Origin: Pseudolabrys sp.
GTDB lineage: Bacteria > Pseudomonadota > Alphaproteobacteria > Rhizobiales > Xanthobacteraceae
Direction of reading: 5' to 3'
NCBI GenBank assembly: GCA_029980465.1
Contig: JARYIJ010000001.1
Location: forward strand, 1,116,001-1,180,000
Length of the DNA stretch: 64,000 nucleotides
Part shown: positions 1 through 10,385 of the stretch, piece after piece
Layout: each line of letters opens with the position of its first letter
Position numbering within the stretch: position 1 is the first letter of the stretch
Position numbers and translations under genes: made by a program
The notes under the pieces: generated by a model
Seen by the model: the letters and a program-made list of their open reading frames with translations, nothing else
The model's database searches: none
Told to the model about the DNA's origin: nothing

Positions 1-600
1 GAACGCGGCGTGCGCGTATTCCCAGGCCTGAACGCAGGTGAAGGTGATGCCGAGCAGGATGGTGAGGACGAGGCCCCACTTCACGCCCTGACGGTCGTTC
101 TCGAGCAGCGCGTGGTGCGCCCAGGTCACGGTGGTGCCGGAGGTGAGCAGGATCAGCGTGTTGAGCAGCGGCAGGTGCCACGGATCCATCGTCTCGATGC
201 CCTTCGGCGGCCAAACGCCGCCGGTGAAGGCGACGCGAGCCACGTCCTTGACGGCGTCGGGGAACAGCGCCGTGTTGAAATAGGCCCAGAACCAGGCCAC
301 GAAGAACATCACCTCCGAGGCGATGAACAGGATCATGCCGTAGCGGTGCGAGATCTGCACGACGCGGGTGTGGAAGCCCTGATACTCGGCCTCGCGGATC
401 ACGTCCCGCCACCAGCCGACAAAGGTATAGAGCACCCCGATGACGCCGATGCCGAACACCACCGGCGCGGCGGAGATCATGTGGTGCATCCAGGTGATGC
501 CGCCGACCGCCAGGATGAAAGCCGAGATCGAGCCGACCACCGGCCACGGCGATGGATCGACCAGGTGGTAATCGTGATGCTTGGTATGAGCCGTAGCCAT
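1..600 (-). CDS. ctaE: Cytochrome c oxidase subunit III (partial, 3' end beyond window)
   Basis: Reading inward from an ATG at 600, the frame stays open to base 1 (200 codons), so the C-terminus lies outside the window. The protein begins MATAHTKHHDYHLVDPSPWP, the typical hydrophilic start of alphaproteobacterial subunit III, followed by hydrophobic helices and the family features YGMILFIASEVMFF and WPPKGIETMDPWHLPLLNT. Subunit III is a core integral membrane subunit of aa3-type oxidase that stabilises subunit I and does not bind the redox metals. It is the last visible gene of the minus-strand cox cluster, 44 bp after the cox11 stop, as usual in rhizobia (ctaC-ctaD-ctaB-small gene-cox11-ctaE). 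Confidence 0.95.
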   Translation of the reverse strand, partial: MATAHTKHHDYHLVDPSPWPVVGSISAFILAVGGITWMHHMISAAPVVFGIGVIGVLYTFVGWWRDVIREAEYQGFHTRVVQISHRYGMILFIASEVMFFVAWFWAYFNTALFPDAVKDVARVAFTGGVWPPKGIETMDPWHLPLLNTLILLTSGTTVTWAHHALLENDRQGVKWGLVLTILLGITFTCVQAWEYAHAAF

Positions 601-644
601 CGTTGTCTCCGTTGCGGCCTCGCGCGAGGTCCTAAAGCACCATG

Positions 645-1235
645 TTACCCGCCGGTGCGGCCGGCCGCTTCTGCGACCGGCGAAACCGAGTCAGGCAATC
701 GATAGAACGTATAGGACAGCGTAATCAAGTTGAGTTTGTCCTGATCGCTATCCTTGACGATCGAGGGGTCGACGTAGAACACCACAGTCATCTCCCGCGT
801 CTCGCCGGGCTTCATGGTCTGCTGGGTGAAGCAGAAGCAGTTGATCTTGGTGAAGTACGCGCCCACCGTCGGCGGCGAGACGTTGTAGGATGCCTGGGCC
901 GTGATGGTGCGGGCGGCCTCGTTGATGACCTTGTAGTGCGCCATCGCGACCGCGCCGATGCGGACGCGCATCTCGTTCTGCTCGGGCTCGAAACTCCACG
1001 GCAGGCCGGGCGCGATGTTTGAATCGAAGCGGATCGTGACCCAGCGGTCGAGCACGTGCTTGGGCGCGACCTCAGATACTTGAGGGATGCCGCCGAACCC
1101 GGTGGTGCGGCAGAACCAGCTATAGAACGGCACAGCCGCGAACGCGGCGCCGACCATGATCGCTGTGAGGGCGCCACAGCTCGCCGCGACAATCAGGTCG
1201 CGCCGCAGGCCTGCTCTGTTCCTGCTTCCCGTCAT
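645..1235 (-). CDS. ctaG: Cytochrome c oxidase assembly protein Cox11/CtaG
   Basis: A 196-residue copper chaperone that delivers Cu to the CuB site of oxidase subunit I from the periplasmic face. There is one N-terminal membrane anchor (about residues 15-38, LIVAASCGALTAIMVGAAFA) followed by an immunoglobulin-like periplasmic domain. The copper-binding CFCF motif is visible in the stretch INCFCFTQQTMKPGE, and the upstream FCRTTGFGG segment is also family-typical. Length matches the family. It lies between the 54-residue gene and ctaE with gaps of 4 and 44 bp, so it is cotranscribed with the oxidase genes. Confidence 0.96.
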   Translation of the reverse strand: MTGSRNRAGLRRDLIVAASCGALTAIMVGAAFAAVPFYSWFCRTTGFGGIPQVSEVAPKHVLDRWVTIRFDSNIAPGLPWSFEPEQNEMRVRIGAVAMAHYKVINEAARTITAQASYNVSPPTVGAYFTKINCFCFTQQTMKPGETREMTVVFYVDPSIVKDSDQDKLNLITLSYTFYRLPDSVSPVAEAAGRTGG

Positions 1236-1239
1236 GGCG

Positions 1240-1404
1240 TCAGATCGGCCGGACCAGAACGCCCGGCCCTTTCACAAGAGTAATGACATAGAACAGGATG
1301 ACCAGCGCAGCGAGCGCGACAGCAATCGCGATCGACCGCGATCGCCGGGCGCGCTTTTGCGCCTCCGTCAGTACGATGCCGTTGTCACCCGTCTTCTTGG
1401 CCAT
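1240..1404 (-). CDS. Small single-TM protein of the cox operon (CoxF-like)
   Basis: A 54-residue ORF beginning MAKKTGDNGIVLTEAQKRAR, then one transmembrane helix (about 25-45) and a short tail. A basic N-terminus plus one helix, placed exactly between ctaB and cox11, matches the small CoxF/CtaF-type proteins annotated at this place in rhizobial oxidase operons. The stop is 4 bp before the cox11 start and the start is 8 bp after the ctaB stop, consistent with translational coupling. A role in oxidase assembly is inferred from position only; the protein is too short for a firm family assignment. Confidence 0.8.
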   Translation of the reverse strand: MAKKTGDNGIVLTEAQKRARRSRSIAIAVALAALVILFYVITLVKGPGVLVRPI

Positions 1405-1412
1405 TACGACGC

Positions 1413-2381
1413 TCACACTGCCCACCGGATCAACAGGCCGCCCCAGCCACGCTCGATCAGCAGCACGGCGAACAGCAGGAACAGGTAAAGGATCGAGAAA
1501 GCGAACAAACGCTTGCCGGCGCGCTCTTCGGGGCTGCGCTCGCGGTAAACCTGCCAGGCCAGCGCCAGCATGATCGCGCCGGTGACGATCGCCGTCGCGC
1601 CGTAGAGGGCGCCGGCATAGCCGAGCAGCCACGGCGCGACACCGAGTGGCGCCAGCAGCAGCGTGTAAAGCAGGATCTGCTTGCGGGCCTCGACCTCGCC
1701 TGCAACGACTGGCAGCATCGGCACGCCGGCCCGCTCGTAATCGTCCGACTTGTAGAGCGCGAGCGCCCAGAAATGCGGCGGCGTCCAGATGAAGATCAGC
1801 AGAAACAGCAACAGCGGCTCCAGCGATACCGAGCCGGTGGCCGCGGCCCATCCGATCACCGGCGGCAGCGCGCCGGCGGCGCCGCCGATCACGATGTTCT
1901 GCGCGGTCCAGCGCTTGAGCCAGGCAGTGTAGATGACGGCATAGAAGAACACCGTGAATGCCAGCAGCACCGCGGCGAGCCAGTTCACCAGCAAGCCGAG
2001 CGTCATCACCGAGAACGCCGCTAGCGTCACGCCGAACGCCAGAGCCTCGCCGGGCTGGATGCGGCCCATCGGCACCGGACGGCGCGCGGTGCGCGTCATC
2101 AACGCGTCGATGTCGGCGTCGTACCACATGTTCAGGGCGCCGGCCGCGCCGGCGCCGACTGCGATGCAAAGGATGGCGGTGAAGCCGATCAGCGGATGGA
2201 TATGACTCGGAGCGACAGCAAGGCCGGTCAGCGCCGTGAACACGACGAGCGACATCACCCGCGGCTTGAGCAACGCGATGTAGTCGCCGACGGTGGCTAG
2301 GCTCGGCTCGGCCAGTCCCGGTTCGGCATAGACCGAGCCGGAGGTGACGGAGAAGTCCGCGCCTTCGCTGACGAGTGACAT
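1413..2381 (-). CDS. ctaB: Protoheme IX farnesyltransferase (heme O synthase)
   Basis: A 322-residue UbiA-superfamily polytopic membrane prenyltransferase that converts heme B to heme O, the first step toward heme A for the aa3 oxidase. The first Asp-rich motif is [12 protein letters not shown] (about residue 85). Further family blocks are [10 protein letters not shown], the loop [32 protein letters not shown] and the second polar motif [17 protein letters not shown]. About nine hydrophobic helices are apparent. It lies directly downstream of ctaD (27 bp) in the oxidase operon. The first ~25 residues are a soluble extension common in rhizobial CtaB. Confidence 0.97.
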   Translation of the reverse strand: MSLVSEGADFSVTSGSVYAEPGLAEPSLATVGDYIALLKPRVMSLVVFTALTGLAVAPSHIHPLIGFTAILCIAVGAGAAGALNMWYDADIDALMTRTARRPVPMGRIQPGEALAFGVTLAAFSVMTLGLLVNWLAAVLLAFTVFFYAVIYTAWLKRWTAQNIVIGGAAGALPPVIGWAAATGSVSLEPLLLFLLIFIWTPPHFWALALYKSDDYERAGVPMLPVVAGEVEARKQILLYTLLLAPLGVAPWLLGYAGALYGATAIVTGAIMLALAWQVYRERSPEERAGKRLFAFSILYLFLLFAVLLIERGWGGLLIRWAV

Positions 2382-2408
2382 GATTTGCGGTGGCCTCCTA
2401 CGCGGCGA

Positions 2409-4106
<1,698 letters not shown>

Positions 4107-4970
4107 CTATTTGACGTCGGCCGAAGCCACGACCTTGGTCAGGTGTTTCTCGATCTCCGCCACCGGGGTCGGCGGCAGGCCTTCGGCATATTTCTTCTTC
4201 GCCTGATCGACCCAGGCCTGATAGGCCTGCTCGCTGACAACGTGCACGGCGATCGGCATGAAGGCATGATCGCGCCCGCACAGTTGCGAGCACTGCCCGT
4301 AGTAGGTCCCTTCACGGTCGGCCTTGAACCACGTCTCGTTGAGGCGGCCCGGGACCGCGTCGATCTTGATGCCGAACGACGGCACCGAGAAGGAGTGGAT
4401 CACGTCGGCGCCCGTCACCATGACGCTGACGACCTTGTTGACCGGAACCACCAGCTCGTTGTCCACCGCGAGCAGGCGGGGCTGCCCGGGCTTCAGGTCC
4501 TTGTCGGGCACCAGCAGCGAGTCGAATTCGAACTTCTGGTCCGGATAGCCGTAGCTCCAGAACCACTGCTTGCCGGTCACCTTGACCGTGAGATCCGGCT
4601 TCGGCTGATCGAGCTGGAGAAACAGCAACCGGAACGACGGCACCGCGATCGAGACGAGGATCAGGACGGGGACGATCGTCCACATGACCTCGATCAGCGT
4701 GTTGTGGGTGGTGCGCGACGGCACCGGGTTGGCGCGGGCGTTGAACCGCACCATGACGTAAACCAGCAGCACCAGCACGAACAGCGTGATCGCCGCGATG
4801 ATCCAGAACAGGAAGTCGTTGAACCAGACGATGTCTTCCATCACCGGCGTTGCCGCCCCCTGCAGCCCGGTCTGCCATTCCGTGGGCTGACCCATTCCCG
4901 CGAACGCGACGCCGCCCGTTACGCTGGCCACAACAAACACCATCAGACCGATCAGTTTTTTGGGGAGCAT
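4107..4970 (-). CDS. ctaC: Cytochrome c oxidase subunit II (CuA subunit)
   Basis: Periplasmic-facing subunit II, which accepts electrons from cytochrome c at a binuclear CuA centre. After a signal peptide (MLPKKLIGLMVFVVASVTGG) come two transmembrane helices and a cupredoxin domain. CuA ligands are visible: the distal His in DVIHSFSVPSFGIK and the C-x3-C-x3-H-x2-M cluster as CSQLCGRDHAFM. The usual Glu between the cysteines is Gln here; that residue coordinates by its backbone, so function is not excluded. The frame is open to an ATG at 5036, but the start at 4970 has an AAGGAG ribosome site and places the signal peptide correctly. First gene of the oxidase operon. Confidence 0.95.
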   Translation of the reverse strand: MLPKKLIGLMVFVVASVTGGVAFAGMGQPTEWQTGLQGAATPVMEDIVWFNDFLFWIIAAITLFVLVLLVYVMVRFNARANPVPSRTTHNTLIEVMWTIVPVLILVSIAVPSFRLLFLQLDQPKPDLTVKVTGKQWFWSYGYPDQKFEFDSLLVPDKDLKPGQPRLLAVDNELVVPVNKVVSVMVTGADVIHSFSVPSFGIKIDAVPGRLNETWFKADREGTYYGQCSQLCGRDHAFMPIAVHVVSEQAYQAWVDQAKKKYAEGLPPTPVAEIEKHLTKVVASADVK

Positions 4971-5308
4971 CGCCGTGTGCACTCCTTCGACGAGATAGCC
5001 CGTGCCAGGGCCGGCCAGCAGTCTCTGCAGGCTCATATCCGGTTTCGATCCCGCGGGGCACGGCGTTTTGCCACGGGCGTGGCAGCTTTGCTGTCGTGCG
5101 ACGGGAGGGGGAATCCCGGTTTCTCAAACCATAATTCAAGGGTTGCCGCAATGCACCTGATAACCATTCTGTGGGGCAAATCAGGGACAGGCTGCTGCCT
5201 TATTGCTGCGACTTTTTGGCTGTGCTTGGCGGACCAAATCGGGCATGACCATCGCGGAGCGAATAAACTGCCCGGCGGGCGGTGATTCGCGTGCAACAAA
5301 GGCCGAGA
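4971..5308. other. Divergent upstream region of the cox operon and the IalB-like gene
   Basis: About 340 bp between the chosen ctaC start (minus strand) and the chosen start of the plus-strand IalB-like gene. It should hold the promoters of both units. I saw no clear hairpin terminator, no confident -35/-10 pair and no member of the repeat families found elsewhere. Two upstream in-frame codons (ATG 5036 for ctaC, GTG 5282 for the IalB-like gene) intrude into it and are regarded as less likely starts. Confidence 0.5.
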
Positions 5309-5842
5309 ATGATTGAGTTTTTTGCAGCGAGGCCGAAGCGGCATGGGGCGGCGATCGCCGGCCTGATCCTGTCGCTGGTCCTTGTCCCGCTGATCTCGGC
5401 CGCCGCACACGCCCAGGGCGCGGTGAAGTCGGTTTATCAGGACTGGCAGATTCGCTGCGACACGCCCCCCGGCGCCCACAACGAGCAGTGCGCCCTCATC
5501 CAGAGCGTGACGTCGGAAGAGCGGGCAAACGTCGGCCTGACCGTCATCGTTCTCAAGACCGCCGACAACAAAAGCCGCCTGATGCGCGTGGTCGCGCCGC
5601 TCGGCGTCCTGCTGCCGTCGGGCCTCGGCCTCAAGATCGACAATGCCGACATCGGCCGCGCCGGCTTCGTGCGCTGCCTGCCCAATGGCTGCATCGCCGA
5701 GGTCGTGATGAACGACGACCTGCTGGCGAAATTGCGCAACGGCAAGACCGCGACTTTCATCATCTTCCAAACGCCGGAAGAAGGCATCGGCTTCCCGATG
5801 AGCCTCAAAGGTTTCGCCGAAGGCTACGACAAGCTGCCATAA
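5309..5842 (+). CDS. Invasion-associated locus B (IalB) family protein
   Basis: About 177 residues, exported. A basic N-terminus is followed by a hydrophobic signal segment (about residues 16-37, ending AAAHAQ) and a small beta-rich domain with the IalB hallmarks: YQDWQIRCD near the start, a run of paired cysteines (QIRCDT, NEQCAL, GFVRCLPNGCIAEV), and MSLKGFAEGYDKL at the end. In Bartonella IalB is a surface or periplasmic protein linked to erythrocyte invasion; in free-living rhizobia the role is unknown. ATG 5309 is preferred over GTG 5282 because AAGG lies 6 bp upstream. It stands alone, divergent from the cox operon. Confidence 0.88.
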   Translation: MIEFFAARPKRHGAAIAGLILSLVLVPLISAAAHAQGAVKSVYQDWQIRCDTPPGAHNEQCALIQSVTSEERANVGLTVIVLKTADNKSRLMRVVAPLGVLLPSGLGLKIDNADIGRAGFVRCLPNGCIAEVVMNDDLLAKLRNGKTATFIIFQTPEEGIGFPMSLKGFAEGYDKLP

Positions 5843-6009
5843 GAAAGCGGCGCTCTCGGTATGTCGTGCCCGGCACCCGGATCCGTCTTCGCCGGCCGGA
5901 GCGCAGGCTCTTGTGCCAATGAAATGATGAACGCTTGCCGCAGCCTCGGCATTGATCACAATGACGTCGTTGTCGCGCGCGAGGTCTATCGGTGGCTGGG
6001 AGGACAATC

Positions 6010-6495
6010 GTGACATCGGCTGAGAAATTCGGCGCCGCATTGGCGAAGGCGGTCAAGGGTACCGCGGCCAAGATGCGCGACGACGCGCCGGCAACGACAA
6101 TGTACCGGACCAACATCAAGAATGTACCGAAGGTCGAGGGCCTCAAGCGTGAGGACGGCCGGGTCGACATGCAGGTGCAGTTCCTGATCGACAAGAAGTC
6201 CGCCGGCGCCGATCACGTCGTCGGCTGGACCGTGCTCAAGCCGGGCGCCAACCACGACAGCCACCGCCATCACAACTGCGACGAGTTCTTCATCGTGCTG
6301 AAAGGCCACGGTCACGTCACCACCGATCACGGCCTCGAGCCAGCGGCCGAGGGCGACGTCGTCTATTCGCCGCGCGGCTGCTGGCACGGTTTCAACAACA
6401 CGTCGAGCGAGGACGTCGTGCTGGTGTGGGGCTGGATGGGCGCCGGCTCGATCGAGGACTCCGGCTATCAGGTGTATCCGGAGAGCCACAAGTGA
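6010..6495 (+). CDS. Cupin-domain protein
   Basis: About 161 residues. The C-terminal half is a single-domain cupin: motif 1 has GANHDSHRHHNCDEFFIVLKG (His-x-His-His plus Glu) and motif 2 carries the fourth ligand His in PRGCWHGFNN. The metal site is therefore complete and the protein probably binds Fe or Mn. The first ~60 residues are charged and not part of the barrel. Start GTG 6010 is chosen because GGAGGA lies 5 bp upstream; an in-frame GTG at 5992 is possible. The substrate is unknown. The next gene, a FAH-family hydratase, lies 57 bp downstream beyond a small hairpin and could share the transcript. Confidence 0.8.
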   Translation: MTSAEKFGAALAKAVKGTAAKMRDDAPATTMYRTNIKNVPKVEGLKREDGRVDMQVQFLIDKKSAGADHVVGWTVLKPGANHDSHRHHNCDEFFIVLKGHGHVTTDHGLEPAAEGDVVYSPRGCWHGFNNTSSEDVVLVWGWMGAGSIEDSGYQVYPESHK

Positions 6496-6502
6496 CTCAG
6501 CC

Positions 6503-6531
6503 GTCGTGACCGGGCTTGTCCCGGCCACGAC
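6503..6531. repeat. REP-like hairpin between cupin and hydratase genes
   Basis: A nearly perfect palindrome with arms GTCGTGACCGGG and CCCGGCCACGAC around a CTTGT loop. It has the same style (GTCGT / ACGAC ends, G+C-rich core) as the other solitary hairpins of this window. It lies just after the cupin stop and could also act as an mRNA 3' stabiliser or weak terminator. Confidence 0.7.
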
Positions 6532-6552
6532 AACAACAGAGGACGTTCGCGA

Positions 6553-7260
6553 ATGAACCCCTGGGACGATCCGCGCATCGCGCGCGGCATGCCGCAGCAA
6601 CTCGCGGCGCGGCGCGCCCGCATCGCAGCTGGCGAAAAACCGCTCGGCTGGAAGGTCGGGCTCGGCGCGCCGGCGGCGATGAAAACTCTCGGCCTGCAGG
6701 CGCCGGTCGTCGGCTTCCTGATGCAACGCGCACTGTTGCTGTCGGGCGCGACCGCCTCGTTCGCCGGATGGAGCAAGCCGGTCGCGGAATGCGAGATCGC
6801 GGTGCGGATGGCGACCGACCTGCCGGGCGGCGCGACGGCGGACAGCGCCCTCGCCGCCGTGAAAGAGATTCTGCCGGCGATCGAACTCGCCGACTTCGAC
6901 CCGCCGCCGACGCCCGAGACCATCGACGCGGTGCTGGCCGGCGACATTTATCAGCGTCACGTCATCCTCGGCGGCAATACCCGCTTCGGCGGCTCGACCG
7001 ACGGGCTGACGTCGCGCCTGTTCCGGCGCGGCGTCGAAGCCGCCTCCACCACCGATCCCGAAGCGCTGACGGGCAAGCTGCCTACGATCGTCGCGCTGGT
7101 CGCCAACACGCTCGCCGCCTACGGCGAGAAGCTGCGATCCGGCGACATCATCATCACCGGCTCGATCACGCCGCCGATCATCCTCGAGCGCGACGAGACC
7201 GGCCTCGTCCATGTGCTTGATCCGATCGGCGAGATCGAGATCAACTTCGCCTGGAATTAG
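6553..7260 (+). CDS. 2-keto-4-pentenoate hydratase-like protein (FAH superfamily)
   Basis: A 235-residue protein of the MhpD/fumarylacetoacetate-hydrolase fold. Matching blocks are GWKVGLGAPAAM near the N-terminus, AECEIAVRMATDLP (the acidic metal-binding E-x-E in the middle), and the C-terminal GDIIITGSITPP. Members add water to 2-hydroxypenta-2,4-dienoate-type products of aromatic meta-cleavage or decarboxylate related oxo-acids. No meta-cleavage dioxygenase is nearby, so the actual substrate is open. GAGG 10 bp upstream of ATG 6553 supports the start. The hairpin at 6503-6531 separates it from the cupin gene. Confidence 0.82.
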   Translation: MNPWDDPRIARGMPQQLAARRARIAAGEKPLGWKVGLGAPAAMKTLGLQAPVVGFLMQRALLLSGATASFAGWSKPVAECEIAVRMATDLPGGATADSALAAVKEILPAIELADFDPPPTPETIDAVLAGDIYQRHVILGGNTRFGGSTDGLTSRLFRRGVEAASTTDPEALTGKLPTIVALVANTLAAYGEKLRSGDIIITGSITPPIILERDETGLVHVLDPIGEIEINFAWN

Positions 7261-7384
7261 CAGCCGTTTCGGTCCCTCTGCCGCCGAAAGCGGGACGACC
7301 AGCGCGCGCCCCGCCCCTCGCGGAATCACGGAACAGCCCATATTTAGGCTATGAGTTGTTCCGACCCGCCCGGAGTATCCCGAC

Positions 7385-8830
7385 GTGCCCGATCGAGCGC
7401 CTGAGATGGACCACGCGACCTCGTCCCTGATCGACCGCAGCGGCCTCGACCGCGGCAAGGTCGGCCAACTCATCAAGCGCGGGCTCGAAGGCGCCGACGA
7501 CGGCGAGTTGTTCCTCGAATACCGCCAGTCCGAGGCGCTGATGTTCGACAACGGCCGCCTCAAGCAGGCGACCTACGACACCGCGCAAGGCTTCGGCCTG
7601 CGCGCCGTCAAGGACGAGGCGGTCGGTTACGCCCATGCCTCCGACATTTCCGAAGCGGCGATCGCCCGCGCCGCTGAGGCCGTGCGCGCGGTGAAAGGCG
7701 GCCATAGCGGCAGCTATGCTGACGCGCCGGCCCGCACCAACCGCAAGCTCTACGGCGACGACAATCCGCTCGGCGAGCCCTCGTTCGAGACCAAGGTGAA
7801 GCTGCTGTCCGACATCGATGCCTATGCCCGCGCCAGCGACCCGCGGGTGCGGCAGGTCACCGCCTCGATCGCGGCGACGTGGCAGGTGGTCGAAATCCTG
7901 CGCGCCGACGGCCAGAGCTATCGCGACATCCGCCCGCTGGTGCGGCTCAACGTGTCGGTGATCGCCGGCGACGGCGACCGCCAGGAGAGCGGTAGCCACG
8001 GCTTCGGCGGCCGCGAGGGCTATCAGCGATTTATCACGCTCGACAAATGGCACGGCGCCGTCGACGAGGCGGTGCGCCAGGCGCTCGTCAATCTGCAGGC
8101 CGTCCCCGCTCCTGCCGGCGAAATGGACGTCGTGCTCGGCTCCGGCTGGCCTGGCGTCATGCTGCACGAGGCGGTCGGCCACGGGCTCGAAGGCGACTTC
8201 AACCGCAAGAAGACCTCGGCCTTCGCCGGCCTGATGGGCCAGCAGGTCGCGGCCAAGGGCGTCACCGTGGTCGACGACGGCACGATGTCAGCGCGGCGCG
8301 GCTCGATCTCGATCGACGACGAAGGCACGCCGTCGAACCGCACGGTGCTGATCGAGGACGGCATCCTGGTCGGTTACATGCAGGACCGGCAGAACGCGCG
8401 CCTGATGGGCATGAAGCCGACCGGCAACGGCCGGCGCGAATCGCATGCCCATGTGCCGATGCCGCGCATGACCAACACGTATATGCTGGCCGGCGACAAG
8501 GACCCGCAGGAGATCATCGCCTCGGTGAAGAACGGCCTCTACGCCGTCAATTTCGGCGGCGGCCAGGTCGACATCACGTCGGGAAAATACGTCTTCCAGT
8601 GCACCGAGGCCTACAAGATCGAGAACGGCAAGGTCGGCGCGCCGGTGAAGGGCGCCATGCTGATCGGCAACGGCCCGACAGATTTGCACCGCATTTCCAT
8701 GATCGGTAACGACTTCGCGCTGGACCCCGGGATCGGCACCTGCGGCAAGAACGGCCAGGGCGTGCCGGTCGGCGTCGGCCAGCCGTCGCTGCGCATGGAT
8801 CGCATCACGGTGGGCGGCACCGGAGGCTGA
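7385..8830 (+). CDS. tldD: TldD metalloprotease
   Basis: A 481-residue peptidase U62 family protein. The zinc-binding motif HEAVGHGLEGD (HExxxH, about residues 260-270) is intact. Other TldD blocks are the N-terminal FDNGRLKQATYDTAQGFGLR, MGMKPTGNGRRESHAHVPM, GLYAVNFGGGQVDITSGKYV and a C-terminal MIGNDFALDPGIGTCGKNGQ. TldD works with TldE (not in this window) in cytoplasmic degradation or processing of small peptides, and is known from gyrase-toxin antitoxin turnover and microcin maturation. The gene ends 10 bp before lepB, suggesting cotranscription. Start GTG 7385 has GGAG 9 bp upstream; ATG 7406 is an alternative. Confidence 0.96.
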   Translation: MPDRAPEMDHATSSLIDRSGLDRGKVGQLIKRGLEGADDGELFLEYRQSEALMFDNGRLKQATYDTAQGFGLRAVKDEAVGYAHASDISEAAIARAAEAVRAVKGGHSGSYADAPARTNRKLYGDDNPLGEPSFETKVKLLSDIDAYARASDPRVRQVTASIAATWQVVEILRADGQSYRDIRPLVRLNVSVIAGDGDRQESGSHGFGGREGYQRFITLDKWHGAVDEAVRQALVNLQAVPAPAGEMDVVLGSGWPGVMLHEAVGHGLEGDFNRKKTSAFAGLMGQQVAAKGVTVVDDGTMSARRGSISIDDEGTPSNRTVLIEDGILVGYMQDRQNARLMGMKPTGNGRRESHAHVPMPRMTNTYMLAGDKDPQEIIASVKNGLYAVNFGGGQVDITSGKYVFQCTEAYKIENGKVGAPVKGAMLIGNGPTDLHRISMIGNDFALDPGIGTCGKNGQGVPVGVGQPSLRMDRITVGGTGG

Positions 8831-8840
8831 GAGAACAGGG

Positions 8841-9611
8841 ATGAGTACACCAGGCGTGACACAGAAAAAGAAAGAGGCAGGCTGGCTCAAGGGCACGATC
8901 GACCTGATCGTGATCGTCGCCATCGCGCTGGTCGCCAAGACCGCGGTGGCCGAGCCGTTCTACGTGCCGTCGGCGTCGATGGAGCCGACGCTGCTGATCG
9001 GCGACGAATTGCTGGCGATGAAATTCCCCTACGGCTACGGCACGTCGTCGCTTCCGTCGTTCATCGACCTGCCGCAGACGGCGCACGTCCTCGCGGCGCT
9101 CCCCAAGCGCGGCGACGTCGTCGTGTTCCGCTGGCCGGGCGACACGTCGCAGATCTGGGTCAAGCGCGTGATCGGCCTGCCCGGCGACAGGATCGCGCTC
9201 AAGGACGGTCGCGTCGTCATCAACGGCACGCCGGTCGGCCTCAAGCCGGACGGTAACGGCGAAGTGCAGACCGGCCAGGGCGGCGACATCGCTGCGAGGA
9301 AATTCATCGAGACGCTGCCCGGCGGCAAGCAGCACCTGATCTTCAAGATGATGAGCGAGGGGCCGCTCGACAACATTCCCGAGATCACGGTGCCGCCCGG
9401 CCACATCTTCGTCATGGGCGACAACCGCGACGATTCGGCAGACAGCCGCGTGCCGCTCGATCAGGGTGGCGTCGGCCTCCTGCCGGTCGACAATCTGGTC
9501 GGCCGCGTCGACGCGCTGGTCGGCTCATGGGATTTGACGATGCGCGACAAGCCGCTGTGGCAATGGCCGAGCGGGCTGCGCCTGTCGCGCTTCTTCACCG
9601 CGGTGCACTGA
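8841..9611 (+). CDS. lepB: Signal peptidase I
   Basis: A 256-residue S26 family leader peptidase. One N-terminal transmembrane helix (about residues 14-34) precedes the catalytic domain. The nucleophile Ser is in YVPSASMEPTLLIGDEL, the general-base Lys in IWVKRVIGLPGDRIALKDG, and the closing box is GHIFVMGDNRDDSADSR. The enzyme removes signal peptides from Sec and Tat exported proteins on the outer face of the inner membrane. It lies 10 bp after tldD and is followed by a strong hairpin, so tldD-lepB probably form one transcript. Length is typical of alphaproteobacteria. Confidence 0.97.
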   Translation: MSTPGVTQKKKEAGWLKGTIDLIVIVAIALVAKTAVAEPFYVPSASMEPTLLIGDELLAMKFPYGYGTSSLPSFIDLPQTAHVLAALPKRGDVVVFRWPGDTSQIWVKRVIGLPGDRIALKDGRVVINGTPVGLKPDGNGEVQTGQGGDIAARKFIETLPGGKQHLIFKMMSEGPLDNIPEITVPPGHIFVMGDNRDDSADSRVPLDQGGVGLLPVDNLVGRVDALVGSWDLTMRDKPLWQWPSGLRLSRFFTAVH

Positions 9612-9628
9612 GCACGTCGAAAAATTTT

Positions 9629-9656
9629 GCGCCCGCCGGGAGGGACCGGCGGGCGC
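9629..9656 (+). terminator. Intrinsic-type terminator hairpin after lepB
   Basis: A perfect 11-bp stem (GCGCCCGCCGG with CCGGCGGGCGC) closes a 6-nt loop 17 bp after the lepB stop. It is followed by TTGATT on the plus strand and flanked on the other side by an AAAAATTTT run, which reads as a U-tract for transcription from the right, so it could work in both directions. Confidence 0.75.
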
Positions 9657-9791
9657 TTGATTCCGGCTGCGAGAGGGGATGATCGCGAGTCGGATCATAC
9701 GGCCAGTAAGAGGGGGCTGGCCGTATGTGTCTGCGCGTGACCCCGAAACGTGGATGCCGGGTTTCGGATCAGATCACGCGCAACCCAGTGC

Positions 9792-10157
9792 TCAGATCGC
9801 CTGGCGTGACGGTCGGTTGAGGCGCGGCCGGTTGAAGCCCGGCTCAACCTCCGGCTGCAGCGTCACGGCCACGAACAAAGTCGGCCGGTTCACGCGCCGC
9901 TCCATCGCTCGCTCGCGCAGCAACGCCGTCGGATCCTCCCAGAGCGGCGAGGAAAACGCGTCGTTGAGGTCGGACCGCGTGATGCCGATGTCTTTCAGCA
10001 TGTACGAATCGAGACCGGAAAGAGCCATGGCTTCGCGGCGGTGACGGAGCGCGCGGGCAATGCCGTTAGCCCGCTTCACGAGGACGCCGGTGAAAGAGGC
10101 CAGAACGCGCGTCACGGTCGACGCCGCGATCGGCAGGACGGGGGTATATGTCGCCAT
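9792..10157 (-). CDS. DUF1127 domain protein
   Basis: About 121 residues. The conserved DUF1127 stretch is ALRHRREAMALSGLDSYMLK followed by DIGITRSDL (about residues 37-66), with an Arg-rich approach. The rest, including the C-terminal EPGFNRPRLNRPSRQ, is not recognised. DUF1127 proteins are small, often phosphate- or carbon-responsive and in some Alphaproteobacteria bind RNA. ATG 10157 is chosen because GGAG lies 8 bp upstream; ATG 10163 is too close to that site. The gene is divergent from a LysR regulator with a palindrome between them, so regulation by that LysR is likely but inferred. Confidence 0.82.
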   Translation of the reverse strand: MATYTPVLPIAASTVTRVLASFTGVLVKRANGIARALRHRREAMALSGLDSYMLKDIGITRSDLNDAFSSPLWEDPTALLRERAMERRVNRPTLFVAVTLQPEVEPGFNRPRLNRPSRQAI

Positions 10158-10312
10158 AGCCATTCTCCATTCGGACTGTTCAGACCTGCAAATTAGCCTG
10201 CAAAATCGGCCTGAACGGGTGGCCGAGCCACCCGAAAACCCCACCCGATTCCCTGGATGGGAGGGTGATATGCTCCTTTTCTATTGATTAGTGAAACGAA
10301 TGTTTTTAATCT

Positions 10313-10337
10313 AACCAATCATTATCAGTGATTGGTT
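10313..10337. promoter_or_regulatory. Inverted repeat in the DUF1127/LysR intergenic region
   Basis: A perfect 9-bp inverted repeat, AACCAATCA and TGATTGGTT, separated by 7 bp (TTATCAG). It is A+T-rich against a G+C-rich genome and lies 49 bp before the LysR ATG. Size and position fit a LysR-type autoregulatory site. No other copy of this palindrome was seen in the window. Confidence 0.6.
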
Positions 10338-10385
10338 TAACCGGCTCCGGACAGGGGCCCCAGATGCCGAGAAAGGGCCCTGCCC

